DNA from: Rhodanobacter sp. C06 | Lineage (GTDB): Bacteria; Pseudomonadota; Gammaproteobacteria; Xanthomonadales; Rhodanobacteraceae | Direction: 5' to 3' | DNA length: 64,000 bases | Assembly (NCBI RefSeq): GCF_002001105.1 | Contig: NZ_MUNP01000036.1 | Location: 83,717-147,716, forward strand | In this document: in pieces, positions 31,487 to 40,486 of the stretch | How positions within the stretch are numbered: position 1 is the first letter of the stretch | Layout: the number at the start of each line of letters is the position of its first letter | The notes under the pieces: model-generated | What the model saw: only the letters and a program-made list of their open reading frames with translations | What the model was told of the DNA's origin: nothing | Databases searched by the model: none | Translations under genes and position numbers: made by a program

Positions 31487-32380
31487 ATGAATGAGCCCAT
31501 CGTCCCGCATTTCACCCTCGACAACGGCGTGGAGATCCCGGCCATCGGGCTGGGCGTGTTCCAGACGCCGCCGGCGGAAACCACTGCCGCCGTGCTCGCG
31601 GCGCTCGAGACCGGCTACCGGCACATCGACACCGCGGCGGCCTACGGCAACGAGCGCGAGGTCGGTGAGGCCATCCGCCGCTCCGGCATCGCCCGTGCCG
31701 AGGTCATCATCGAGACCAAGCTGTGGGTCACCGACTACGGCTACGACGCGGCGCTGCACGCCTTCGACAAGTCGGCCGGCAAGCTCGGTGTCGACGTCAT
31801 CGACCTGCTGCTCCTGCACCAGCCGCGGGTCGAGGACTTCGCGCTCACGGTCGCGGCCTACCGGGCACTGGAGCAACTGCTCGCCGATGGCCGGGTGCGC
31901 GCGATCGGCATCAGCAACTTCACGCCCGCGATCCTGGCGCGCTTCCTGCCCGAGGTCGCGGTCGTCCCGGCCGTGAACCAGATCGAGCTCCACCCCTACT
32001 TCACCCAGGTCGCCAACCTGGCGGCCAATACCGCCGCCGGCATCCTCACCCAGGCGTGGTCGCCCATTGGCGGAATCACCCACTACTACGGCGCGGAGGC
32101 GACCAGCACGTTCACCGACCAAACGCTCGTGAGCATCGGTCAGCGGCATGGCAAGACGCCGGCCCAGGTCATGTTGCGCTGGCACATCCAGCAGGGCCGC
32201 CAAGTCATCCCCAAATCGACGCGCAAGGCGCGGATCGCCGAGAACTTCGACATCTTCGATTTCTCGCTCACCGACGACGAGCTCGTGTCCATCGATGCGC
32301 TCGACAAGGGAGTGCGCGGCGGTCCCGATCCCGAGCAGCCCCAGCCCGGGTTCCTGAAGCGACCGATTCCCGAGGCATGA
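31487..32380 (+). CDS. Aldo/keto reductase 2 (2,5-diketo-gluconate reductase-like)
   Basis: The 297-residue protein is of a different AKR subgroup from its neighbours: short, with LDNGVEIPAIGLGVFQTP, GYRHIDTAAAYGNE, IIETKLW, LLLHQPR and ISNFTP, as in AKR5-type 2,5-diketo-D-gluconate or methylglyoxal reductases. The tetrad Asp/Tyr/Lys/His is complete. IPKSTRKARIAENFDIFDF binds the nicotinamide cofactor. It starts 20 bases after reductase 1 with AGGAAG-like purines (GGAAGAAA) upstream of ATG 31487. Function beyond carbonyl reduction is open. Confidence 0.88.
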   Translation: MNEPIVPHFTLDNGVEIPAIGLGVFQTPPAETTAAVLAALETGYRHIDTAAAYGNEREVGEAIRRSGIARAEVIIETKLWVTDYGYDAALHAFDKSAGKLGVDVIDLLLLHQPRVEDFALTVAAYRALEQLLADGRVRAIGISNFTPAILARFLPEVAVVPAVNQIELHPYFTQVANLAANTAAGILTQAWSPIGGITHYYGAEATSTFTDQTLVSIGQRHGKTPAQVMLRWHIQQGRQVIPKSTRKARIAENFDIFDFSLTDDELVSIDALDKGVRGGPDPEQPQPGFLKRPIPEA

Positions 32381-32419
32381 GGGCCGGAGCACTCACACAT
32401 CACTTAGGCAGAGAACAAC

Positions 32420-33412
32420 ATGAAATACATCAAACTCGGAAACACGGGCGTCGACGTTTCGAAGATCGGTCTCGGGATGATGAGTTTCGGCAAGCCCGGC
32501 AGTGAAAACGGCCTGTTCCCCTGGGCCCGGGACTTCGAGGATGCCAAGCCGATTTTCAAGAAGGCGATCGAGCTGGGCATCAACTACTTCGACACGGCCA
32601 ACGTGTACCAACTGGGTACCAGTGAGGAGGTGACTGGCAAACTCATCAAGGAATTCAAGCTCGACCGCGACGACATCGTCGTCGCCTCCAAGGTGCGCAT
32701 GGAGATGCGCCCCGGCAAGCCGAACGGCGGCGGCCTGTCGCGCAAGGCCATCCTCAGCGAAATCGACAAGAGCCTGAAGCGGCTGGGTCTCGACTACGTT
32801 GACCTCTACACCATCCATCGGCTGGACCCGCTGACCCCCATGGAAGAAATCATGGAGGCGCTGCACGATGTCGTGAAAAGCGGCAAGGCTCGGTACATCG
32901 GCGCCTCGACCATGTATGCGTGGGAGTTCGAGCGGTTGCAGAACATCGCCGAGACGAACGGCTGGACCAAGTTTGTCGCCATGCAGAACCACTACAACCT
33001 CATCTACCGCGAAGAAGAGCGCGAGATGATTCCGCTATGCCGGGATCGCAAGGTTGCGCTGACGCCGTGGAGCCCGCTGGCCGGTGGCCGTCTGGCACAT
33101 CCATGGGGAACGGTGACGCCGCGCGTGAAGATCGACCAGGTCTCCAAGTGGGTCTGGGATGGCACCAACGACCTGGACAAGGTGGTCATCGACAACATGC
33201 AGTCCCTGGCCAAGGCACGTGGCATTTCGATGGCCCAGATGTCCCTGGCGTGGATGCTCAGCAAGCCCTACATCACCGCGCCCATTGTCGGGACGACGGC
33301 GATCAAACACGTGGAAGAGGCCGTCGCAGCGCTGGACATCAAGCTTTCCGATGAAGAGATCCAGGCGCTCGAAAAACCCTACGTCACGCATCCAGTGCTG
33401 GGCATGATGTGA
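32420..33412 (+). CDS. Aldo/keto reductase 3
   Basis: The 330-residue aldo/keto reductase resembles the YajO/AKR11-13 group: MKYIKLGNTGVDVSKIGLGMM, NYFDTANVYQLGTSEE, VASKVRMEM, TIHRLDP and APIVGTTAIKHVEEAVA. The tetrad is complete. Its codon use is less GC-biased than the two reductases before it (lysine- and isoleucine-rich stretches), which suggests a separate arrival in the cluster. A 10-base hairpin follows the stop, then the next reductase gene. Confidence 0.88.
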   Translation: MKYIKLGNTGVDVSKIGLGMMSFGKPGSENGLFPWARDFEDAKPIFKKAIELGINYFDTANVYQLGTSEEVTGKLIKEFKLDRDDIVVASKVRMEMRPGKPNGGGLSRKAILSEIDKSLKRLGLDYVDLYTIHRLDPLTPMEEIMEALHDVVKSGKARYIGASTMYAWEFERLQNIAETNGWTKFVAMQNHYNLIYREEEREMIPLCRDRKVALTPWSPLAGGRLAHPWGTVTPRVKIDQVSKWVWDGTNDLDKVVIDNMQSLAKARGISMAQMSLAWMLSKPYITAPIVGTTAIKHVEEAVAALDIKLSDEEIQALEKPYVTHPVLGMM

Positions 33413-33429
33413 GGACGCACGACGACTCG

Positions 33430-33463
33430 TCCCGCACAGTCATTGTCCTATGGCTGTGCGGGA
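33430..33463 (+). terminator. Stem-loop inside the redox operon
   Basis: TCCCGCACAG (33430-33439) and CTGTGCGGGA (33454-33463) are perfect 10-base arms around 14 bases. No T-run follows. It may split the run into two transcription units or stabilise the upstream mRNA end. Confidence 0.5.
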
Positions 33464-33489
33464 ACCAATGATTCTAGGAGGAACAAGCC

Positions 33490-34299
33490 ATGACTCGGGG
33501 AAGGCTGACCGTGCTATGCGTCGGCGCGACCGGCAGCGTCGGTCGTCACGTCGTCGAGGAAGCGCTGCGTCGCGGCCATGCGGTACGCGCGTTGGTGCGC
33601 AGCCGTGGCAAGGCGGCCGGCTTGCCTGCGCAGGCGGAGATCGTGGTCGGCGAACTGACGCAGCCGGACACGCTGGCGCAAGCGGTCGCCGGCGTGGACG
33701 CCATCGTCTTCACGCACGGCTCCAACGGCGGCAAGGCCGACACGCGCGCCATCGACTACGGCGGCGTGCGCAACGTCCTGTTCGCGCTCGGCGGGCGCAA
33801 GCTGCGCATCGCGCTGATGACCGCCATCGGCGTCACCGACCGCGCCGGTTCCTACAATCGCAAGACCGAGGCGCACGACTGGAAGCGCCGTTCCGAACGA
33901 CTGCTGCGCGCCAGTGGCAACGTCTACACCATCGTGCGGCCGGGCTGGTTCGACTACAACGATGTCGACCAGCACAGGCTGGTGCTGCTCCAGGGTGACA
34001 CACGGCACGCCGGCACGCCCGCCGACGGCGTGATCGCTCGCCGCCAGATCGCCGAGGTGCTGGTGGCCAGCCTCACGCTGGAGGAGGCCAGCAACAAGAC
34101 CTTCGAGCTGGTCGCCGAGGCTGGTCCCGAACAGCAGAACCTGGCGCCGCTCTTCGCCGCAGTAAAGGCTGATGACGCCGGCGCACCCGATGGCGTCGGC
34201 GATGCCGCGAACATGCCGCTGGACCAGGAGCCGCAGGAAATCCGCGACGACCTGCGGCAACTTGAGAACCGCCAGGCGCCAACATCCGACACCCACTGA
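33490..34299 (+). CDS. NAD(P)-binding NmrA/atypical SDR protein
   Basis: The 269-residue Rossmann protein starts RLTVLCVGATGSVGRHVVEEAL, with the GxxGxxG of atypical short-chain dehydrogenases (NmrA/NAD(P)H-binding group). It has no YxxxK active site, so it may be a cofactor sensor or a reductase of the isoflavone-reductase type. PGWFDYND and a variable acidic C-terminus follow. Start ATG 33490 has a strong ribosome site, AGGAGG, 8 bases upstream. It is part of the LysR-linked run. Confidence 0.82.
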   Translation: MTRGRLTVLCVGATGSVGRHVVEEALRRGHAVRALVRSRGKAAGLPAQAEIVVGELTQPDTLAQAVAGVDAIVFTHGSNGGKADTRAIDYGGVRNVLFALGGRKLRIALMTAIGVTDRAGSYNRKTEAHDWKRRSERLLRASGNVYTIVRPGWFDYNDVDQHRLVLLQGDTRHAGTPADGVIARRQIAEVLVASLTLEEASNKTFELVAEAGPEQQNLAPLFAAVKADDAGAPDGVGDAANMPLDQEPQEIRDDLRQLENRQAPTSDTH

Positions 34300-34322
34300 T
34301 CAAGCGACACAGGAGACAACCC

Positions 34323-35345
34323 ATGTACGCAACCGTCATGCACGGCCCGGGCGATGTCCGCTACGAGCAGGTTTCCGATCCGCGGATCGAAAAGCCGACC
34401 GACGCCATCATCAAACTGTCCGCCACCTGCATCTGCGGTTCCGACTTGTGGCCATACCGCGGCCTGTCGGAGCGCAACGGCCCGGCCCACATGGGCCACG
34501 AATATTGCGGCGTGGTGGTCGAGGTCGGTTCCGAAGTGAAGACGGTGAAGCCCGGCCAGTTCGTCGTCGGCTCCTTCTGCCTGTCCGACAACACCTGCCC
34601 GCACTGCGCGTTCGGCTTCCACTCCTCCTGCCAGCAGGGCGAGTTCATGACCGGCGCGCAGGCGCCCTACGCGCGCGTGCCTCTGGCCGATGGCACGCTG
34701 GTCGCGACCGTGGAGATGCCGGACGCGGACATGATCCCGCACATGCTGGCGGTGTCCGACGTGCTCGGCAGCGGCTGGTACGCGGCCGATGCCGCGCAGG
34801 TGCGCAAGGGCGGCACCGTCGTGGTGGTGGGCGACGGCGCGGTCGGGCTGATGGGCGTGCTTGCCGCCAACCAGATGGGGGCCGAACGCATCATCGCGAT
34901 GAGCCGCCACGCCACGCGCCAGCAACTGGCGCGCGAGTTCGGCGCCACCGACATCGTCGCCGAACGCGGCGCCGACGGCATCGCCCGCATCATGGACCTG
35001 ACCGACGGCGTCGGCGCGGAATCGGTGCTCGAATGCGTCGGCATGGGCGAGTCGATGGACCAGGCCATGGGCGTCTGCCGCCCCGGCGGCACCATCGGTT
35101 ACGTCGGCGTTCCGCATGGCGTCAGCTTCGACGGCCAGAAGCTGTTCTTCTCGCAGCGCCGCATGCTGGGCGGCCCGGCGCCGGTGCGCCGTTTCCTGCC
35201 CGACCTGATGGATCGCGTGCTCAAGGGCGCGATCCGGCCGGGCAAGGTCTTCGATCTGGTCCTGCCGATCGCGCAGGTGGCCGAGGGCTACCGGGCGATG
35301 GACGAACGCCGCGCCATCAAGACCCTGCTGCGCGTGGATGCGTGA
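34323..35345 (+). CDS. Zinc-dependent alcohol dehydrogenase (MDR family)
   Basis: The 340-residue medium-chain dehydrogenase shows the catalytic zinc ligands CICGSD and GHEYCG and the cofactor motif VVVVGDGAVGLMGVL. The structural-zinc loop reads NTCPHCAFGFHSSC, with only three cysteines at non-standard spacing, so the second zinc site is probably altered; similar loops occur in a known subgroup. It likely oxidises or reduces a small alcohol or aldehyde. GGAGA precedes ATG 34323. Next is an SDR gene 30 bases downstream. Confidence 0.88.
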   Translation: MYATVMHGPGDVRYEQVSDPRIEKPTDAIIKLSATCICGSDLWPYRGLSERNGPAHMGHEYCGVVVEVGSEVKTVKPGQFVVGSFCLSDNTCPHCAFGFHSSCQQGEFMTGAQAPYARVPLADGTLVATVEMPDADMIPHMLAVSDVLGSGWYAADAAQVRKGGTVVVVGDGAVGLMGVLAANQMGAERIIAMSRHATRQQLAREFGATDIVAERGADGIARIMDLTDGVGAESVLECVGMGESMDQAMGVCRPGGTIGYVGVPHGVSFDGQKLFFSQRRMLGGPAPVRRFLPDLMDRVLKGAIRPGKVFDLVLPIAQVAEGYRAMDERRAIKTLLRVDA

Positions 35346-35375
35346 TCCACCCATGACTTCGAAAGGGGTACCGAA

Positions 35376-36200
35376 ATGAAAGACGTCACCGTCGTCATCG
35401 GCGCGGGCGGCATTGGCCAGGCGATCGCCCGCCGCATCAGCAGCGGCCGCCATGTCCTGCTGGCCGATTACCGCCAGGAAGCCGCCGGCGCGGCCGCGAG
35501 GCTGCTCGAACAGGCCGGATTCGAAGCCACCGCCATGCAGGCCGATGTCTCGGATCGCAGCACGATCCAGGCCGTGGTCGGCAAGGCCCGAGAACTCGGG
35601 CCGATCAAGGCGCTGGTGCAGGCGGCAGGCGTGTCGCCGTCGCAGGCGCCCATCGAGGCGATCCTCAAGGTCGATCTTTACGGCACCGCGATGCTGCTCG
35701 AAGAATTCGGCAAGGTGATGGCCGAAGGCGGCTCGGGCGTGGTGATCTCCTCGCAGTCCGGCTATCGCATGCCCGCGCTGACTGCCGCACAGGATGCACT
35801 CCTCGCCACCGCGCCAGCGGAAGACTTGCTGGCGCTCGATTTCGTCAGGAACGTCAAGGACACGCTGCACGCCTACCAGATGTCGAAGCGCTGCAACTCA
35901 CTCCGGGTGCGCGGCGAGGCCATCCACTGGGCGAAGCGCGGCGCGCGGATCAACGCGATCAGCCCCGGCATCATCGTGACGCCGCTGGCCCACGACGAGC
36001 TGCATGGCGAACGCGCCGATTTCTATCAGGCGATGCTGAAGAAGATGCCGGCAGGCCGCGCGGGCACCCCCGACGAGATCGCGGCGCTGGCGGCGCTGAT
36101 CATGGGACCGGATGGCGGCTTCATCACCGGCAGCGACTTCCTGATCGATGGCGGGGCGACGGCCAACTTCTACTACGGCCCCGACGCGGGAAAATCCTGA
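35376..36200 (+). CDS. Short-chain dehydrogenase/reductase
   Basis: This 274-residue classical SDR begins VTVVIGAGGIGQAIARRI, a slightly unusual cofactor motif (GAGGIG instead of TGxxxGIG). The catalytic set is Ser in VISSQSGY, then Tyr-x-x-x-Lys in AYQMSK. INAISPGIIVTPLA and the C-terminal GSDFLIDGG are typical. The catalytic Tyr is about 50 residues further from the Ser motif than usual because of an insert (TAAQDALLATAPAEDLLAL). It is the last gene of the eight-gene run, and a possible terminator follows at 36271. Confidence 0.86.
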   Translation: MKDVTVVIGAGGIGQAIARRISSGRHVLLADYRQEAAGAAARLLEQAGFEATAMQADVSDRSTIQAVVGKARELGPIKALVQAAGVSPSQAPIEAILKVDLYGTAMLLEEFGKVMAEGGSGVVISSQSGYRMPALTAAQDALLATAPAEDLLALDFVRNVKDTLHAYQMSKRCNSLRVRGEAIHWAKRGARINAISPGIIVTPLAHDELHGERADFYQAMLKKMPAGRAGTPDEIAALAALIMGPDGGFITGSDFLIDGGATANFYYGPDAGKS

Positions 36201-36270
36201 CGACCCAAGCATGGCGGAGGGTGAATTCCATTCCGGACTGCACCGGGACGGCGGCCACCACTGCAGGCAA

Positions 36271-36295
36271 AAGAAGCGGCACGAATCGGCTTCTT
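36271..36295. terminator. Possible terminator between the SDR gene and the convergent regulator
   Basis: AAGAAGC (36271-36277) and GCTTCTT (36289-36295) form a 7-base stem followed by a T/C-rich tract (CTCTC). It serves the convergent ends of the redox operon and the LytTR gene. The stem is weak for this GC-rich genome. Confidence 0.4.
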
Positions 36296-36339
36296 CTCTC
36301 GTCATGCTGCCTTGATGGCGCAGGCAGGCGACCCGGTGC

Positions 36340-37089
36340 TCAAGCCGGGGTGCCGACCGCCAGCAACGCCGCGCGCAGCGCGTCCACATAGGTGCGGCTG
36401 GCACGCAACGGCGTGCCGTCGTGCAGGCGCAGCAGGCTGTCGCGGTTGGACAGCGCCTGCAGTTCGGCCACCCGGTCCAGCCGCACGATGGCCGAGCGAT
36501 GGATGCGCGCGAACTGCGCCGGATCCAGCCGCGCGACGAGGCGGTGCAGCGGTTCGCGCAGCAGGTGCAGTTGCCCGTCCGTGTGCAGGCCGGCGTAGTC
36601 GCCCTGCGCTTCGATCCAATCGATCTGCGCCGCGTCCACAAGCCGCACGCGCTGGCCCAGCCGCACCTCGAAGCGGTTGGCCCAGGCCGGTGTCGCAACA
36701 GGCGTGGCCGGGTCGCACCGACGCAACGCCAGCGCCTGCCGTGCACGGTCGAGCGCGTCGGCAAAGCGTTCATCATCGATCGGCTTGAGCAGATAATCGA
36801 GCGCATGCACGGCGAAGGCGCGCAGCGCGAACTGCGCATGCGCGGTGAGCAGGATCGCCAGCGGGCGCTCCGGCGGCGACAGGCGTTCCAGCGCATCCAG
36901 ACCGTTGAGTCCCGGCATCTGCACGTCGATGAACACCAGGTCGGGGCGCTGCGCGCGCATCGCCGCCAGTGCCGCCTCCCCGTCGGCGCATTCGCCGATC
37001 ACCTGTACGTCCGGCTGCGTGGCCAACCGCGCGTGCACGCCGCCGCGCGCCAGCGGCTCGTCGTCCACCACCAGCACGCGCAAGGTCAC
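36340..37089 (-). CDS. LytTR-type response regulator
   Basis: The 249-residue protein has an N-terminal receiver domain (VLVVDDEPLARGG, acceptor Asp55 in LVFIDVQMPG, Lys in DYLLKPID) and a C-terminal LytTR DNA-binding domain (about 145-245; VDAAQIDWIEAQGDYAGLH, RIHRSAIVRLDRV). It pairs with the upstream kinase. The start is GTG 37089, which overlaps the kinase stop as GTGA; the longer frame upstream is inside the kinase gene. Target genes are unknown. Confidence 0.9.
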   Translation of the reverse strand: MTLRVLVVDDEPLARGGVHARLATQPDVQVIGECADGEAALAAMRAQRPDLVFIDVQMPGLNGLDALERLSPPERPLAILLTAHAQFALRAFAVHALDYLLKPIDDERFADALDRARQALALRRCDPATPVATPAWANRFEVRLGQRVRLVDAAQIDWIEAQGDYAGLHTDGQLHLLREPLHRLVARLDPAQFARIHRSAIVRLDRVAELQALSNRDSLLRLHDGTPLRASRTYVDALRAALLAVGTPA

Positions 37090-38180
37090 GCCGGCTCCGG
37101 CACGGATGCCGCAAGGTTGCGGCAAGGCAACGCGATGTCGATCGCGCAACCGCCGTCGTCGGCCAGCGCGAACTCGAAACGCTGCGCCTCGCCGTACAAC
37201 CGCGCCAACCGTTCGCGCACGTTGCGCAGGCCGATCGCGGCGGGACGCACCTCGTCGCCCGTCGCATCGGGCGCGGCCGGCACGCCGTCGTTGCGCAGCG
37301 ACAGCCGCAGCATCGCGCCGTCACGCGCAACCACCAACGCCACGCGGCCGGGCGCGAGGCGCGGCGCGATGCCATGGCGGATCGCGTTCTCCAGCAGCGG
37401 CTGCAGCAGCAAGGGCGGCACCGCCGCCTGCAGCACCTCGGGGCCGATGCGCAGGTCCAATCGCAAGCGTTCGCCCAGACGCACCTTCTCGATGTCGAGG
37501 TAATGCCCGGCCAGCGCGAGCTCCTCGGCCAAGGTCACCTCGTGCGCCTCGCCGCTGTCCAGCGTGGCGCGCAGCAAGTCGCCGAGCCGGGCCAGCATGC
37601 GGTTCGCCTCATCGTTGTGATGCTTGGCCACCAGGGTGGAAATCGCGTTGAGCGTGTTGAACAGGAAATGCGGCTGCAGCTGGTAGCGCAGCGCGCGCAG
37701 CTCGGCGTCGCGCGCCTGCGCGGCGATCTCGCGCACGCGTTCGCGTTCGGCCTGCAGCGCCGAGTAGTGGTCCACCACGGCATGCACGGCGGCGAACGCG
37801 ATCAGCGCCAGCCAGCAACTGTCCAGCTGCTGGAACAGGAACTTCCACTCGAAGCGCGGCAGCGCGCCGAGCCGGATCGCCAGCAGCTCGCCCAGCGCGT
37901 TGTTGGCCAACGACATGGCATAGCTCAGCGCCAGCAGCGCGGGGATCGCCAGCCACCACGACACGCCGCGCCGCCGCAGCCCGCGCTGCGCCGCCGCCAT
38001 CGGCACGATCCACACGAGATAGGTGAGCGCGTACAGCGCACGGAAATCCACCGCGCGGCCACGTCCCAGTTCGGGCAGCGCCATCACCGCCATGCACAGC
38101 ACCAGCGGCAGGCCGGCCAGCAGCGGCAGCCAGAACGGGACATCGGCGCCGCGGCGGACGGCGGGTGCGGCAAGGCTCAT
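37086..38180 (-). CDS. LytS/YehU-family sensor histidine kinase
   Basis: The 364-residue membrane kinase has four hydrophobic segments (about 15-35, 48-64, 75-95 and 120-136), then a coiled linker (ALQAERERVREIAAQ). The His_kinase domain has YQLQPHFLFNTLNAIS, with phospho-acceptor His171, and an ATPase domain (PLLLQPLLENAIRHG, GIGLRNV-like AIGLRNVRERL). It works with the LytTR regulator encoded just downstream (GTGA overlap). The signal sensed cannot be told from sequence. Confidence 0.9.
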   Translation of the reverse strand: MSLAAPAVRRGADVPFWLPLLAGLPLVLCMAVMALPELGRGRAVDFRALYALTYLVWIVPMAAAQRGLRRRGVSWWLAIPALLALSYAMSLANNALGELLAIRLGALPRFEWKFLFQQLDSCWLALIAFAAVHAVVDHYSALQAERERVREIAAQARDAELRALRYQLQPHFLFNTLNAISTLVAKHHNDEANRMLARLGDLLRATLDSGEAHEVTLAEELALAGHYLDIEKVRLGERLRLDLRIGPEVLQAAVPPLLLQPLLENAIRHGIAPRLAPGRVALVVARDGAMLRLSLRNDGVPAAPDATGDEVRPAAIGLRNVRERLARLYGEAQRFEFALADDGGCAIDIALPCRNLAASVPEPA

Positions 38181-38233
38181 GCGCAGGGGCTTCCGGCAGC
38201 GACGGCAGACAGGTCGCCTGCCGTCGCTTCACT

Positions 38234-38734
38234 CTAGCGCAGCTGCGTCGGCTCGCTGGAATACGCCATCGCGCTGATCTTCCAGCTGTTGCCGGTGTTC
38301 ACCAGCTGCCAGGCCTCGTGGCCGCGGTTGTTGACCTTGCCATCCGCGAGGAACACGAAGTCGAAATACACGGAGGCGATCGCGCCGTCCGTCGCGATGC
38401 GCACGTTGGAGAACTGCTCCTCCATGCGGCCCTTGCTGCCGACCACGAAGTCGATGAAATGCCGGTAGTTGTCGGCATGGAAGCGCGGCATCTGCGGATG
38501 CTTCGCGCTGAGCTGGCGATATGCATCGTCGCCCAGCACCTCGAACCAGGCACCGCCTTCGGGCATGAACAGGTTTTCCAGTGCGGCCTTGTCCTTGGCG
38601 ATCAGCGCTGTCTGGAACGTCACGATCACCTGCTGGATCTGCGTCTGCGCATCCGGCGGCGACGGGGTGGCCGCCTGCGCCGCGACGGTGAATGCAACCA
38701 GCAGCGGCAAGGCAAACCATCGGCTCTTCTTCAT
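38234..38734 (-). CDS. Exported NTF2-like/DUF4440-type protein
   Basis: The 166-residue protein has a signal peptide (KKSRWFALPLLVAFTVAAQA) and an NTF2-like cone fold: QIQQVIVTFQTALIAKDKAALENLF, then VYFDFVFLADGKVNNRGHEAWQLVNTG. These belong to the SnoaL/DUF4440 group, whose exported members are mostly of unknown function. Start ATG 38734 fits the signal peptide, with GGAGTTCCC upstream. It stands alone 53 bases beyond the kinase start on the same strand. Confidence 0.75.
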   Translation of the reverse strand: MKKSRWFALPLLVAFTVAAQAATPSPPDAQTQIQQVIVTFQTALIAKDKAALENLFMPEGGAWFEVLGDDAYRQLSAKHPQMPRFHADNYRHFIDFVVGSKGRMEEQFSNVRIATDGAIASVYFDFVFLADGKVNNRGHEAWQLVNTGNSWKISAMAYSSEPTQLR

Positions 38735-38885
38735 GGGAACTCCGTGGGCAGTGGGTGGGCAAACCCATTGCACACGTCGCCACGACCGGCGCGCCAGCAC
38801 GCTGCGGCGAGCCGTGCCTGCGCTGCGCCAAGGCGCCGATGCCTGCTGTCGATTCGGTCCATCTGCAGCGAAATAGACACGCACC

Positions 38886-39458
38886 TCAAGCCAGGGCGGC
38901 GCACTCCCGGTGCCGGAAACAGCCGACCAGGTGATCGTTGATCATGCCGGTGGCCTGCAGCAGCGAGTAGCAGATGGTGGTACCGACGAAGCGGAAACCG
39001 CGCTTCTTCAGCTCCTTGCTCATGCGGTCGGACAGCGGCGTGCTCGCGGGCACCTCGCTGCGGTCCTTCCAGCGATGGCGCAGCGGCTTGCCGTCCACGA
39101 AGGACCACAGGTAGACATCCAGGCTGCCGCATTCGGCGATGACCTGCTGTGCGGCGATCGCGTTGTCGCGTGCCGCGGTCACCTTGAGGCGGTTGCGGAT
39201 GATGCCGGGGTCGAGCAGCAGTTTCTCCAGCTCGCGCTCCTTCATCGCCGCCACGCGGGCGATGTCGAAACCATGGAAGGCCTTGCGGTAGTTGTCGCGC
39301 TTGGCCAGCACGGTGCGCCAGGACAGGCCCGCCTGCGCACCTTCCAGACACAGGAACTCGAACAACGCGTGGTCGTCGTGCAGCGGCACGCCCCATTCGG
39401 TGTCGTGGTAGGCGCACATCAGCGCATCGTCGGCGCTGGCCCAGTGGCAACGGTGCAT
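38886..39458 (-). CDS. tag: DNA-3-methyladenine glycosylase I (Tag)
   Basis: Tag removes 3-methyladenine from alkylated DNA to start base excision repair. The 190-residue protein starts MHRCHWASADDALMCAYHDTEW, a family hallmark. Its zinc ligands are the Cys near the start and the His and Cys of CFRHREC at the end. LEGAQAGLSWRTVLAKRDNYR is the family signature. It is slightly longer upstream in frame, but ATG 39458 gives the conserved N-terminus. Confidence 0.93.
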   Translation of the reverse strand: MHRCHWASADDALMCAYHDTEWGVPLHDDHALFEFLCLEGAQAGLSWRTVLAKRDNYRKAFHGFDIARVAAMKERELEKLLLDPGIIRNRLKVTAARDNAIAAQQVIAECGSLDVYLWSFVDGKPLRHRWKDRSEVPASTPLSDRMSKELKKRGFRFVGTTICYSLLQATGMINDHLVGCFRHRECAALA

Positions 39459-39504
39459 GCGGAGATCCCGATACGGCGCGCTGCGCGCGAAGGGCGGTAG
39501 TGAA

Positions 39505-39540
39505 CCCCCTCCCGGCCTCCCGCTGCAAGCGGGTGAGGGA
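39505..39540. repeat. Short GC-rich palindrome before the EamA gene
   Basis: CCCGCT (39519-39524), GCA, AGCGGG (39528-39533), flanked by CCCCCTCCCGGCCT and TGAGGGA, is a degenerate relative of the ccctcccc palindromes. It occupies the 124-base gap between divergent tag and the permease gene. Confidence 0.5.
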
Positions 39541-39582
39541 GCGCAGCGGCTACACTCGCGCCTTTCCACTTGCTCGCCATCG

Positions 39583-40464
39583 ATGACCGCATCGTCCAAC
39601 TCCCAACGCGGCGCCGTGCTGGCGCTGCTCGCCACGATAGTCCTGTGGGCCTACAGCTGGGTGGTGATGAAGCAGGTGCTGGCCTATGCGGGGCCGTTCG
39701 ATTTCGCGGCGCTGCGCTACCTGCTGGGCGCGGCGGTGCTGTTCGCGGCGCTGCTGCTGGCGCGGCAGTCGCTGAAGCCGCCGCCGCTGCTGCCCACCAT
39801 CCTGATCGGCCTGTGCCAGACCGCGGCATTCCAGGGGCTGGAACAGTGGGCACTGGTCAGTGGCGGCGCGGGCCACGTGGCGCTGCTGGCGTACACGATG
39901 CCGTTCTGGGCGGTGCTGCTGGCCTGGCTGATCCTGCGCGAACGGCCCACGGGCCGGCACTGGCTGGGCATCGCATTCGCCGCCATCGGCTTGATCTGCA
40001 TCATCGAACCGTGGCGCGGACTGGGCAACGCGACGAGCACGGTGCTGGCGATCGCAGGCGGCGTGGCCTGGGCCGGCGGCACGGTGCTGAGCAAGCGGCT
40101 GTTCCGTCGGCACGCGGTGTCCGCGCTGGGCCTCACCGCGTGGCAGATGCTGGCCGGCGGCGTGGCGCTGGGCATCGTGGCGCTGGCGGTGCCGCAGCGG
40201 GGCATCGCGTGGAGCGGCGCCTTCATCGCGGGGCTGGCTTACAGCGTACTGATGGCGTCCAGCCTTGCCTGGTGGCTGTGGTCGATCGTGCTGCGACGGC
40301 TGCCCACCACGCTGGCCAGCGTGGGCAGCCTGGGCGTGCCCATCGTGGGCGTGTTGCTGGCGTGGGCGATCCTCGACGAGCAACCGCGCACGATGGAGTG
40401 GATCGGCATCGGCTTCGTGCTGCTCGGCCTGTGCGCGGTGAGCGGCGTGCGGCTGCGGCGGTAG
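39583..40464 (+). CDS. EamA/DMT-family permease
   Basis: The 293-residue protein has about ten membrane helices in two EamA repeats (VVMKQVLAYAGPFDFAALRYL; SLGVPIVGVLLAWAILDEQP). It is a different subgroup from the RhtA protein at 3.8-4.7 kb. Members export amino acids or other small metabolites; the cargo is not predictable. ATG 39583 gives a normal N-terminus before helix 1. It is divergent from tag. Confidence 0.82.
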   Translation: MTASSNSQRGAVLALLATIVLWAYSWVVMKQVLAYAGPFDFAALRYLLGAAVLFAALLLARQSLKPPPLLPTILIGLCQTAAFQGLEQWALVSGGAGHVALLAYTMPFWAVLLAWLILRERPTGRHWLGIAFAAIGLICIIEPWRGLGNATSTVLAIAGGVAWAGGTVLSKRLFRRHAVSALGLTAWQMLAGGVALGIVALAVPQRGIAWSGAFIAGLAYSVLMASSLAWWLWSIVLRRLPTTLASVGSLGVPIVGVLLAWAILDEQPRTMEWIGIGFVLLGLCAVSGVRLRR

Positions 40465-40486
40465 CAGTGCCGTGCGCGATGGCGAC

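Noticed and set aside
39457..39582. A longer N-terminus for the EamA permease
   Set aside because: The extra 42 codons run through a palindromic repeat and overlap the tag start region; ATG 39583 gives the normal topology.
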